Position numbers and translations under genes: made by a program. Source: DRTC01 sp964521025 (GTDB lineage: Bacteria; Cloacimonadota; Cloacimonadia; Cloacimonadales; TCS61). From it: 35,283 nt of DNA. The first letter of the stretch is position 1. Every line of letters begins with the position of its first letter. The notes under the pieces were generated by a model. It made no database searches. It was given only the letters and a program-made list of their open reading frames with translations, and was not told the origin of the DNA. Positions 7,513 to 14,457 of the stretch are shown here, in pieces. The DNA is taken from NCBI GenBank assembly GCA_964521025.1, contig CAZFPK010000034.1:1-35283 (forward strand), read 5' to 3'.

Positions 7513-8082
7513 TTATATATTTAAAATCTCTCTCAAACACTCACTATAAAATTGATGTTCAGCTTTCAAACCTTCATTTTCAACTTCTTCAATTGTTTTG
7601 CAATCCGAAATATCGACTTCCTTTTTGCCAATTACTTTCCCAGTATCGAGTCCTTCATCCACAAAATGTACTGTCACTTTTGTCTTCTTCAATCTATTCT
7701 CAAACGCCCATTCATAACCATGCAATCCTTGATGTAACGAAGTATCTGCCGGATGAATATTAATGATTCTTTTAGGAAATTCCTGAATAATTTCAGGCGG
7801 TAGGATTTTCATATAACCAGCCAGAACAATAAAATCAGGATTTTCTTCTTGGAGATGTTCCAATAAGAGTGAATTGTATGTTTTCCGTTTCTTCCCTTTC
7901 GATTCGATAACGGTAGTTTTTAATCCAAAGTTTTCAGCAATTTCCAAACCCTGAGCGTCTTTTTTATTGGAAAATACTTCCAGAATTTCACAGCAGTTTT
8001 TTAGAATTCCGCTTTGCACATTTTCTGCGATCGCTTTCATATTGCTGCCGCGACCGCTGATCATGATTAGAATTTTTTTCAC
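7513..8082 (-). CDS. purN: Phosphoribosylglycinamide formyltransferase (10-formyl-THF dependent)
   Basis: Third step of purine synthesis: formylates GAR to FGAR with 10-formyl-tetrahydrofolate. The start chosen is the GTG at 8082, giving VKKILIMISGRGSNMKAI, because AGAGG lies four bases upstream and the product (189 residues) has the family's normal length. The longer reading frame back to 8148 only translates an intergenic repeat. The family motifs are present: GRGSNMKAI (phosphate loop), NIHPADTSLHQGLHG with the catalytic Asn and His, and VDEGLDTGKVI with the catalytic Asp. It lies between purD and guaA on the same strand, consistent with one transcription unit. Confidence 0.93.
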   Translation of the reverse strand: MKKILIMISGRGSNMKAIAENVQSGILKNCCEILEVFSNKKDAQGLEIAENFGLKTTVIESKGKKRKTYNSLLLEHLQEENPDFIVLAGYMKILPPEIIQEFPKRIINIHPADTSLHQGLHGYEWAFENRLKKTKVTVHFVDEGLDTGKVIGKKEVDISDCKTIEEVENEGLKAEHQFYSECLREILNI

Positions 8083-8089
8083 TTTTCCT

Positions 8090-8200
8090 CTATTCCTTAA
8101 ACTTGTGAAGTCTTTAAAACTTACCAAGTTTTCAAATACGAACTTCAAAAATTTTGCTACAAAAACTTCACAAGTTTTTGAAACTTGTTAAGTTTTTAAG
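8090..8200. repeat. AACTTG/CAAGTT inverted word repeat
   Basis: Alternating ACTTGTGAAGT, AAACTT, AAGTTTT and ACTTCACAAGTTTT words fill the purN-purD gap and form overlapping inverted repeats. Its right edge overlaps the purD stop codon (CCTTAA on the minus strand), and its left part gives the spurious N-terminal extension of purN. Confidence 0.7.
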
Positions 8201-9467
8201 GTTTCCGTTTACCGATATCCTTCCGAAAATAAACATCTTTGAATTTTATTTTCCGGCATTCCCGATATACATTCTCAACCGCTTCATTCAATTTCTCTCC
8301 TTTAGAAACTACATTTATGACTCTACCACCATTCGTTACAATTTTTCTATTTTTGGTCTTTGTTCCAGCATGAAAAATTAGAGTTTTATTTGAGATATCC
8401 TCCAAACCGGAAATTTCAAATCCTTTCTGATATGATTTCGGATAACCTCCCGAGGTAAGAACTACATCGACAAAATATCCATCATAAAAATCCATCTTGA
8501 AGTCCTTCAAAGTTCCATCAAAACAGGAAAGAACGAGTTCCAATAAATCACCTTTGAAAGCAGGAAGCACAACTTCGGTTTCCGGATCACCGAGACGGAC
8601 ATTATATTCCAGGACTTTCGGACCGTCTTTGGTGATCATCAAACCAAAATAGATAACACCTTTATAATCAAAACCTTCTGCTTTAATGCCTTTTATTGTT
8701 GGCTCGATGATGTCTGTGATAACTTGCTGATGCAGTTTTTCGTCATAAAACGGAACCGGACAAAACGCTCCCATTCCGCCTGTATTGGGTCCTTTATCTC
8801 CATCCAGAAGCTGTTTATGATCTTGAGATGGAAGCAACAGTTGGTAGTCTTCTCCATCCGTGAAAGCGAGGATAGAAATTTCCGAACCTTCCAGTTTTTC
8901 TTCGATTAAGAAAGGAGCATCTTCTCCATACTTTTCCTTAATTTCTGAAATAGATTTTTCTGCTTCTTTGAGGGATGAACAGACAAAAACACCTTTTCCC
9001 GCTGCCAGTCCGTCGTATTTGATGACACAATTGCCGTTCAATTTGTCTATTGTAGTCCGAAACTTGTTTCGATTAGATTTCCTGTCAGGAACTGTTTTCG
9101 GAACAAGTTCCGAACTACATTTCCCTGTTGCAACATCATATTTCTGCATAAATTTCTTGGCAAAAACTTTCGAACCTTCTAATTGAGCAGCCTTTTTATC
9201 GGGACCGAAAACTTTTATTTCAGAATCTTTGAAATAATCCACGATTCCGTTTGCTAAGGGATCTTCCGGTCCAACAAAGATCAGTTCTATTTTTTCTTTT
9301 TCGCAAAAATCTCTGATTCCCGCAAAATCATTCACTTTTATAGGAACATTATTTTCCGTCCCGCCATTTCCGGGCAGAACAAAGACTTTTTCCACATTTT
9401 TGCTTTGAGATAATTTCCAGGCAATAGCGTGTTCCCTACCTCCGGAACCGATAACTGCAATTTTCAT
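8196..9467 (-). CDS. purD: Phosphoribosylamine-glycine ligase with an in-frame palindromic insertion
   Basis: ATP-grasp enzyme joining phosphoribosylamine and glycine to GAR. The N-terminus MKIAVIGSGGREHAIAWKL, LPGNGGTE and GPEDPLANGI, the ATP-grasp segment KYDGLAAGKGVFV and the metal/ATP site EYNVRLGDPETE are all present in 423 residues. Residues 117-139 (CSSELVPKTVPDRKS and following) do not match the family. They are encoded by a 69-bp palindromic element (9051-9119), exactly 23 codons, placed in a surface-variable part between the central domain and the ATP-grasp domain. The flanking frame is intact, so the gene is probably still functional. AAGGAG precedes the ATG. Confidence 0.95.
   Translation of the reverse strand: MKIAVIGSGGREHAIAWKLSQSKNVEKVFVLPGNGGTENNVPIKVNDFAGIRDFCEKEKIELIFVGPEDPLANGIVDYFKDSEIKVFGPDKKAAQLEGSKVFAKKFMQKYDVATGKCSSELVPKTVPDRKSNRNKFRTTIDKLNGNCVIKYDGLAAGKGVFVCSSLKEAEKSISEIKEKYGEDAPFLIEEKLEGSEISILAFTDGEDYQLLLPSQDHKQLLDGDKGPNTGGMGAFCPVPFYDEKLHQQVITDIIEPTIKGIKAEGFDYKGVIYFGLMITKDGPKVLEYNVRLGDPETEVVLPAFKGDLLELVLSCFDGTLKDFKMDFYDGYFVDVVLTSGGYPKSYQKGFEISGLEDISNKTLIFHAGTKTKNRKIVTNGGRVINVVSKGEKLNEAVENVYRECRKIKFKDVYFRKDIGKRKP
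9051..9119. repeat. 69-bp palindromic element inserted in frame within purD
   Basis: Terminal 21-bp arms are inverted copies with three mismatches. The left begins TGTAGTCCGAAACTTGTTTC, and the right is its complement, ending GTTCCGAACTACA. A second inner hairpin TTCCTGTCAGGAA (around 9079-9092) sits in the middle. Length is a multiple of three and no stop arises in the purD frame. Confidence 0.88.
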
Positions 9468-9486
9468 AATTCTCCTTTTTTATTTA

Positions 9487-9600
9487 ACAGCGAACAATAA
9501 CTAACAAAACTAACTAACATTAATCCTAAATTATGAGCAACGAACAAAACTAACAAAACGAACAATTAATAAACACAGAGCACACGGATAGCACAAAGCA
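9487..9600. repeat. AACAAAACTAAC and CACAGAG word repeats
   Basis: The purD-purCE gap begins with AACTAACAAAACTAACTAAC, then GCAACGAACAAAACTAACAA (about 9538-9557), then words of the type ACACAGAGCACACGG (about 9571-9600). These are two of the recurring intergenic word families of this window. Confidence 0.7.
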
Positions 9601-9603
9601 AAA

Positions 9604-9644
9604 TCTCCTCTTGAGAGGAGTACGGCTTTAGCCGGGAGGTGTGT
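9604..9644. repeat. CTCCTCTTGAGAGGAG repeat (family B), right half
   Basis: Hairpin CTCCTCTTGAGAGGAG, then CGGCTTTAGCCG, then GGAGGTGTGT. Identical in order to the right half of the complete copies at 22198-22291 and 26562-26654. Confidence 0.85.
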
Positions 9645-9645
9645 T

Positions 9646-9726
9646 TCCTTCATCATTGGAAATTCCTTGTTCGACATTGGATATTCACTTTTCTTTGCGT
9701 CCTTCGCGTCTTTGCGGTGGTTATTT
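9646..9726. repeat. Compound of TTCATCATTGG and CGCAAAG word repeats
   Basis: TTCATCATTGGAAATTCCTT and GTTCGACATTGGATATTC (9648-9688) recur in altered form at about 31300-31350. They are followed by TTTGCGTCCTTCGCGTCTTT (about 9693-9712) ending at the purCE stop codon. Confidence 0.7.
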
Positions 9727-11103
9727 TCGTATCTCCTCATCTGCTTTGATCAAAGATTCTTTTATATCTTTGATTTCTTTGATAAAATTATCCTTCAACC
9801 TTCTGATATTCAAACTTCGTAGAGCAGCCAAAGCCGCTGAACTCACATCAATTACCGTGGAAGCAGGAGTTTTGGAAGGCATCACCAGCGAAGAATTTAT
9901 ATTTACCATCATATCTACTTTATCTTTGAAGGGTGGACAATTGATCACCGGGATTGCCAGATTTGCCGCGAGTGCTCCGCCTAAACCGTTCGATCTGCCG
10001 GCAACAGCAATGACACAAGCAGGTTCTAAAGTATTGTTATAATTTTCAGCAATTTCCGGAATTCTTTCACCATTCTTATGAGCGGAAATTACCCGCATAT
10101 CAACGAAAATATCGTATTTATCCAGAACTGCTTTGATCTTTTTGCAATATTCGATATCCAGCGGCGAACCCATAATAACGGATACAAAACCCTCTTTGAG
10201 CAATCCTGCTTTGACCAGATGATTATAGATGCGAGTGCGCACATCCAATTCGCAAACTTTGAATTTTGTGCCGGTTATTTTCTCAAAAATATCTTCATAT
10301 CGTTTTGATGCTTCCGCGATCACATCTTCCGGAAGAACATTTGGAACTTTACCATCGACCTTGTTGTACAGAAGCCATTGACGGATGTATTCTTTATCCA
10401 TCGAATCAACTTTGAAACGATCTTTTTTATATGCTTTTGCGTCCCAGAATCGTGAAGAATCCGGAGTATGAATTTCATCGATCAGGATCAATTCTCCATC
10501 CAATAAACCGAATTCATATTTTGTATCGACCAGAATGATCCCTTTTTGTTCCAGTTCTTTTGTTCCCAGATCAAACAATTTCAAAGAGATTTTCTTCATT
10601 TTATCGTAAATCTCTTTTGTCGTCCAACCTTCTTTAACAATATCTTTGGGAATAATTTCCCGATCGTGTTCTTCTTTTGTTGTTGGAGTTACGATCGGTT
10701 TGGGAAATTTCCGATTTTGAGTCAGCCGGTTTTTAACTCTCACTCCGGAAAACACTCTCTGTTTATTCTTATAACCGCGCCACATCGATCCTGTCAGATA
10801 TCCGCGTACGATCATTTCCACTTTAATTGGTTCTGCTTCTTTCACCAAACTGATATTCGGATCGACCACTTTGATCAAATGATTATCAACGATATGACGG
10901 ATTTTATCAAACCAGTAATTCGTAATCCCATTCAAAACTGCACCTTTATTGGGAATCAAGTTATTCAGAACGCTGTCGAAACTGGAAATCCTATCGGATA
11001 CAACTATCATCCGCGTTTTGTCATCGATCCGGAAACTTTCTCTTACTTTTCCGCTGTGAATTTTCTTTATCTGCGGAGTGTAAATTTTGTCTAAACAATT
11101 CAT
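9721..11103 (-). CDS. purCE: Bifunctional SAICAR synthetase / class II AIR carboxylase fusion
   Basis: Two consecutive purine steps in one chain of 460 residues. About 1-295 is SAICAR synthetase (HSGKVRESF, SDRISSFD, VRGYLTGSMWRGY, DTKYEFGLLDGELILIDEIHTPDSSRFW). About 305-460 is PurE (VIMGSPLDIEYCKKI, SAHKNGER at 340-347, VAGRSNGLGG at 367-376, PVINCPP). The PurE signatures SAHK and AVAGRSNGLG match class II AIR carboxylase, as in animal PAICS, which carboxylates AIR directly with CO2 and needs no PurK. The SAICAR half looks like the bacterial/yeast type, so the fusion may have arisen independently of PAICS. The ATG at 11103 is chosen because AAGGAG lies just upstream; the TTG further up lies in a repeat. 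Confidence 0.93.
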   Translation of the reverse strand: MNCLDKIYTPQIKKIHSGKVRESFRIDDKTRMIVVSDRISSFDSVLNNLIPNKGAVLNGITNYWFDKIRHIVDNHLIKVVDPNISLVKEAEPIKVEMIVRGYLTGSMWRGYKNKQRVFSGVRVKNRLTQNRKFPKPIVTPTTKEEHDREIIPKDIVKEGWTTKEIYDKMKKISLKLFDLGTKELEQKGIILVDTKYEFGLLDGELILIDEIHTPDSSRFWDAKAYKKDRFKVDSMDKEYIRQWLLYNKVDGKVPNVLPEDVIAEASKRYEDIFEKITGTKFKVCELDVRTRIYNHLVKAGLLKEGFVSVIMGSPLDIEYCKKIKAVLDKYDIFVDMRVISAHKNGERIPEIAENYNNTLEPACVIAVAGRSNGLGGALAANLAIPVINCPPFKDKVDMMVNINSSLVMPSKTPASTVIDVSSAALAALRSLNIRRLKDNFIKEIKDIKESLIKADEEIRK

Positions 11104-11120
11104 CTTCTTCTCCTTTTTAT

Positions 11121-11150
11121 TTAGCAACGAACAAAACTAACAATACGAAC
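11121..11150. repeat. Left inverted end (30 bp) of GxxExxY element 1
   Basis: TTAGCAACGAACAAAACTAA continuing to 11150. The inverted copy at 11764-11793 matches 28 of 30 positions. It lies 17 bp upstream of the purCE start, just before its ribosome binding site. Confidence 0.8.
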
Positions 11151-11238
11151 TAAAAAATTACTAAAAAACTGTAAATCTTGTAGATTTTATTATTAGTTTT
11201 TGTTCGTCCTGCTTGTTACTCAATTTTTCTTTTCCTCT

Positions 11239-11346
11239 GTTAGTTTTGTTCGTTGCTAATTTTATCCCCTGTTCGTCTTGTTAGTTTTGTTCGTTGCTAA
11301 TTTTATCCCCTGTTCGTCTTGTTAGTTTTGTTCGTTGCTAATTTTC
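11239..11346. repeat. 41-bp tandem repeat, about 2.6 copies
   Basis: Units starting GTTAGTTTTGTTCGTTGCTA at 11239, 11280 and 11321 are exactly 41 bp apart and almost identical, joined by ATTTTATCCCCTGTTCGTCT. The last copy runs to the stop codon of the GxxExxY gene. It is built from the same AACAAAACTAAC words as the inverted ends. Confidence 0.88.
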
Positions 11347-11734
11347 ATTTTTTATCAATTAGATTCGGAACTCTTTCGATTTCAAAACCTTTTCTGTTAT
11401 TTGGAAAATTTATCAAGATTCCAAGTTCGAGATTCGTTGCTTTTAAATAATTCAGTAATTGTGCTTTATGGAATTCATTCAATTTTTCAACACATTTTAG
11501 TTCGATGATAATTTTATTATTAACCACAATATCAGCGAAATATTCTCCTATAATTTGATTTCGATACGATATAATGATTTTCTTTTGAGTCTCGACAATG
11601 AATCCAAATCTTTTGAGTTCTATACAAAGAGCCTTCTCATACACTTTTTCAAGAAAACCGTTTCCTAACCTTTTTCTAACTTCAATACAAGCCTTTTTGA
11701 TTTGATAAAATTCCTCTTTAAATATTAGATCCAA
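11345..11734 (-). CDS. GxxExxY family protein, PD-(D/E)XK nuclease-like (copy 1)
   Basis: Small protein of the GxxExxY family, whose members have a PD-(D/E)XK-like core and no established function. Visible are KKACIEVRKRLGNGFLEKVY (the name motif G-x-x-E-x-x-Y is GFLEKVY), GEYFADIVVNNKIIIELKCV (Asp...Glu-Leu-Lys, the putative active site) and HKAQLLNYLKATNLELGILI. The start chosen is the TTG at 11734 (AGAGG six bases upstream), giving 129 residues, normal for the family. The longer frame upstream translates the AACGAACAAAAC repeat and overlaps purH. The gene lies between inverted 30-bp repeats at 11121-11150 and 11764-11793. Confidence 0.85.
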   Translation of the reverse strand: MDLIFKEEFYQIKKACIEVRKRLGNGFLEKVYEKALCIELKRFGFIVETQKKIIISYRNQIIGEYFADIVVNNKIIIELKCVEKLNEFHKAQLLNYLKATNLELGILINFPNNRKGFEIERVPNLIDKK

Positions 11735-11763
11735 TTTTTCCTCTTGATACAGAACATCATCTT

Positions 11764-11793
11764 GTTCGTTTTGTTCGTTTTGTTCGTTGCTAA
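11764..11793. repeat. Right inverted end (30 bp) of GxxExxY element 1
   Basis: GTTCGTTTTGTTCGTTTTGT continuing to TTGCTAA at 11793, the inverted counterpart of 11121-11150. It ends 2 bp from the purH stop codon. Confidence 0.8.
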
Positions 11794-11795
11794 TC

Positions 11796-13403
11796 TTAAT
11801 GTTTAAAATGCCTGATTCCAGTGAAAACCATCGCAACACCGAGTTCATTACATTTCCTGATTACAGATTTATCCCGAATCGATCCTCCGGGTTGGATGAT
11901 TTTCCTGATTCCAGCTTCTGCTGCTAATTCCACATTATCTGCAAATGGGAAGAAGGCGTCGGAAACGAGTATTGCTTCACTGAGTTCATCTTTGAAAAAA
12001 TGTTCGAAATCCTCACCGCTGTATTCGTTAAAAATATTTTCTCTCGCTTTCTCGAACGCCAATTTTGTGGAAACCAATCTATTCGGTTGTCCTGCCCCCA
12101 TGCCGAGAAGTTGGAAATTCCCATTATTCATTTCCCGGACAATGATGATAGAATTGGACTTCACTTGCCGCATTGCTTTGATACCGAATTCGATTAACTC
12201 TTTTTGGGAGGAAATATCGATTTGTTTTTTAGTTACACTTTCCAGTTTGTCATAAAGTTTTTTATCGCAATCCTGCATCAGTAGAGAACCTGTCAGATAT
12301 TTTATCTCGAATTTCTGTTTGGAATGCCGTGGATTAAATTCGATGACACGCAGATTTTTATGAAATTGGAGATATTTCAGGGCATCATCAGTATATTTCG
12401 GTGCTATCACAACTTCCACAAATTTCCGCAAGCGCTTGTTTTCATTATTTAAATTCAGGAATTCGACAGTCTCCAAATCAACCGGCTTATTAAAAGCGAT
12501 AATCGAACCAAAAGCAGAAATCGGGTCACCGTTCCAGGCATCTTCAAAAACTTGTCTTTGATCTTCTCCTTCCGCCAATCCGCAGGGATTGTTGTGTTTG
12601 ATGACCGCACAACCGAATTTATTCAGACATTTCACAGAATCCACAGCACTTTGAATGTCAGAAAGATTGTTATAGGAAAGTTCTTTACCATGCAGAACTT
12701 TCATATTTGCCAGGGATTTTTCCACTCCGACTTCCCGATAGAAAAATCCCTGTTGATGAGAATTCTCTCCGTAACGGAGTTTTCTTCCATCCGAAAAAGC
12801 CAATCGTAATGAGCGTTCTCCTACTTGTTCATCCATTGTTGTAGAAATAAGAGCATCATAATCTGCGGTGTGATTAAATGCTTTACGCATTAATTTGAAT
12901 CGTGTTTCAAACGAAAGACAACCGTCATTTTCCTGAAGTTCATTTATGATGGAAGAATAATCATCGACATCAACAATTGTCGCAACAAATTTGAAGTTCT
13001 TCGCTGCTGCTCGCACCATGGTCGGTCCGCCGATATCAATGTTTTCGATGAGAGTTTCTAAATCTGCATTTTGTTCTTTTACTTTTGAAAATGGATATAA
13101 ATTACATACAACCATATCGATTGGTTCGATACTTAATTTTTCTGCTTCTTCCCTATCTTTTTCACGGTCAAATAAAAGAGCAGATTCAATATTGAAGGAA
13201 ATGGTTTTCATCCTGCCACCGAATGCTTCCGGATTTCCGGTTACTTTTTGGATATCAGTAACTTTTATTCCTGCTTCTTCCAATACTTTTTTTGTTCCGC
13301 CTGTAGAAATGATCTCGCAATCGAATTCCTGCAGAACTTTTGCCAATTCAGCGATTCCCGTTTTATTGGAAACACTTAATAATGCCCTTTTAATTTTTAT
13401 CAT
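11796..13403 (-). CDS. purH: Bifunctional AICAR formyltransferase / IMP cyclohydrolase
   Basis: Last two steps to IMP. The N-terminal MGS-like cyclohydrolase domain (about 1-190) begins KIKRALLSVSNKTGIAEL and includes ISTGGTKKVLEEAGI and GNPEAFGGRMKT, a variant of the usual DGRVKT region. The transformylase domain has LRYGENSHQQ, KHNNPCG (the catalytic Lys-His pair), NGDPISAFGSI and the C-terminal DAFFPFADNVELAAEAG with QPGGSIRD. The start used is the ATG at 13403, preceded by AGAGG; upstream codons come from repeat sequence. The length of 535 residues is normal. It is separated from purQ by the nuclease/ATPase island. Confidence 0.95.
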   Translation of the reverse strand: MIKIKRALLSVSNKTGIAELAKVLQEFDCEIISTGGTKKVLEEAGIKVTDIQKVTGNPEAFGGRMKTISFNIESALLFDREKDREEAEKLSIEPIDMVVCNLYPFSKVKEQNADLETLIENIDIGGPTMVRAAAKNFKFVATIVDVDDYSSIINELQENDGCLSFETRFKLMRKAFNHTADYDALISTTMDEQVGERSLRLAFSDGRKLRYGENSHQQGFFYREVGVEKSLANMKVLHGKELSYNNLSDIQSAVDSVKCLNKFGCAVIKHNNPCGLAEGEDQRQVFEDAWNGDPISAFGSIIAFNKPVDLETVEFLNLNNENKRLRKFVEVVIAPKYTDDALKYLQFHKNLRVIEFNPRHSKQKFEIKYLTGSLLMQDCDKKLYDKLESVTKKQIDISSQKELIEFGIKAMRQVKSNSIIIVREMNNGNFQLLGMGAGQPNRLVSTKLAFEKARENIFNEYSGEDFEHFFKDELSEAILVSDAFFPFADNVELAAEAGIRKIIQPGGSIRDKSVIRKCNELGVAMVFTGIRHFKH

Positions 13404-13416
13404 TTTTACCTCTTTT

Positions 13417-13430
13417 TTTGAAACCACGAA
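13417..13430. repeat. CACGAATT-word repeat, left orientation, degenerate
   Basis: TTTGAAACCACGAA directly upstream of the purH ribosome binding site, identical to the first 14 bases of the end at 28223. The following bases (to about 13463) are a degenerate continuation. It faces the inverted copy at 14459-14490 across the DUF5655 nuclease gene. Confidence 0.55.
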
Positions 13431-13483
13431 CTTGTATGTCTTTGACGTATTAACACTAATTTTGCATCATTGTAAAAAAATCA

Positions 13484-14397
13484 TTATTTCATATTCTTTT
13501 TATATGACTGTTTTACTAATGATATAATATATTCTAAATCCTCGTCATTATGAACTTGAAGTTCATAATCTCCATTACCCCAATGACCAATATTGGAAAC
13601 ATCTCTTGTGATATTTTTCGAATCATCTAAATTTCCTTTAGAAAGGTTTATCCATAATTTGATTGATTTTTTTTTATGTGAAAATCAACAATATTTGAAC
13701 TTCCTATAAATGCGATATACCATTTTTTAGGCTTTATTTCAATACCTTCGAAATTAGCAATTAAAGACTTAAATTTCTCATATAATTCTATGATTTGAGG
13801 AGTTGAATTTTGTAAATGTCCTTCTTCTGTATATACTTTAATCTCTTTGCTCACTTTTTTTGATGTTTCGTCCTGTCTTGATATTGTCTTTACGCTTTCT
13901 TGTGCTTTAACTTTCTGGATTTGATTGTAAGAGACTGTATTATTGGAATATCTTTTTATTTCCCATAATTCAATTGGTAAATCTTTAAAATTGATTGCTT
14001 CTCTTTGATAAGTTGTAAAAGATGGAGAAACAAAAATTACCCTTGATTGGGACCAGTCTATATCATTCCTTTTTAAATTGTTTTTACAATTCTCATTATA
14101 TTCTAAAATGAAATCCGCTTTATTATTTAGCATTAAAGACAAATATGCATAACCTTGATCAATTACACTAAAATTTTTGTCCCTTTTATATTCGATTATA
14201 ATAAATGAGTATGATTCAGGATCAAAGGCAAGAGTATCAATTCTAAAATTATTCAAGGAAAATTCAGATTTGACAAATTCTAATGCGAAAATTTTATTCA
14301 AATTTGTTTCGGTTAAATCTTGTATTTCTTTCTCCAACTTAAAAGGTTTTTCTTTTATTAAATTTAATTCTTTATTTTCAATCCAAAAATGTGCCAT
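13484..14397 (-). pseudogene. Predicted PD-(D/E)XK nuclease with C-terminal DUF5655, frameshifted at a 9-A run
   Basis: The intact frame (13648-14397, 249 residues) starts MAHFWIENKELNLIKE after a strong AGGAGG. Its N-terminal half carries RIDTLAFDPESYSFIIIEYK, a D54...E69-x-K71 nuclease-type motif, as in proteins paired with DUF5655. The frame breaks in A9 (plus-strand T9 at 13667-13675). In the next frame translation continues WINLSKGNLDD, SRDVSNIGHWGNGDYEL and DEDLEYIISLVKQSY to a TAA at 13484-13486, which is the expected end of a DUF5655 domain. One extra A restores the whole gene (about 304 residues). This may be a true mutation, phase variation, slippage during transcription, or a sequencing error. 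Confidence 0.8.
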
Positions 14398-14457
14398 ATT
14401 TCCTCCTACTCCTTGAATTAATTTTCTTTAAAATTCTGTTTTAAATTCCTTTATCAC

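Noticed and set aside
8083..8148. Longer purN start giving an N-terminal extension beginning MKFVF
   Set aside because: The extra codons lie in the AACTTG inverted repeat, and a GTG with AGAGG at 8082 gives the normal family length.
8724..9186. Overlapping plus-strand open frames (61 and 108 residues) within purD
   Set aside because: Antisense shadows; the purD frame is unambiguous, and the palindrome there explains the local composition.
10546..11094. 182-residue plus-strand open frame opposite purCE
   Set aside because: Shadow of the SAICAR synthetase coding strand; rich in Phe/His/Cys as expected for antisense reading of AT-rich genes.
11239..11346. CRISPR array
   Set aside because: The units are contiguous 41-bp copies; the segments between the constant words are themselves identical, so there are no unique spacers, and no cas gene is present.
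11735..11848. Longer GxxExxY copy 1 start with an N-terminal NEQNEQNEQ stretch
   Set aside because: This stretch is a translation of the AACGAACAAAAC repeat and would overlap purH; a TTG with AGAGG fits the family length.
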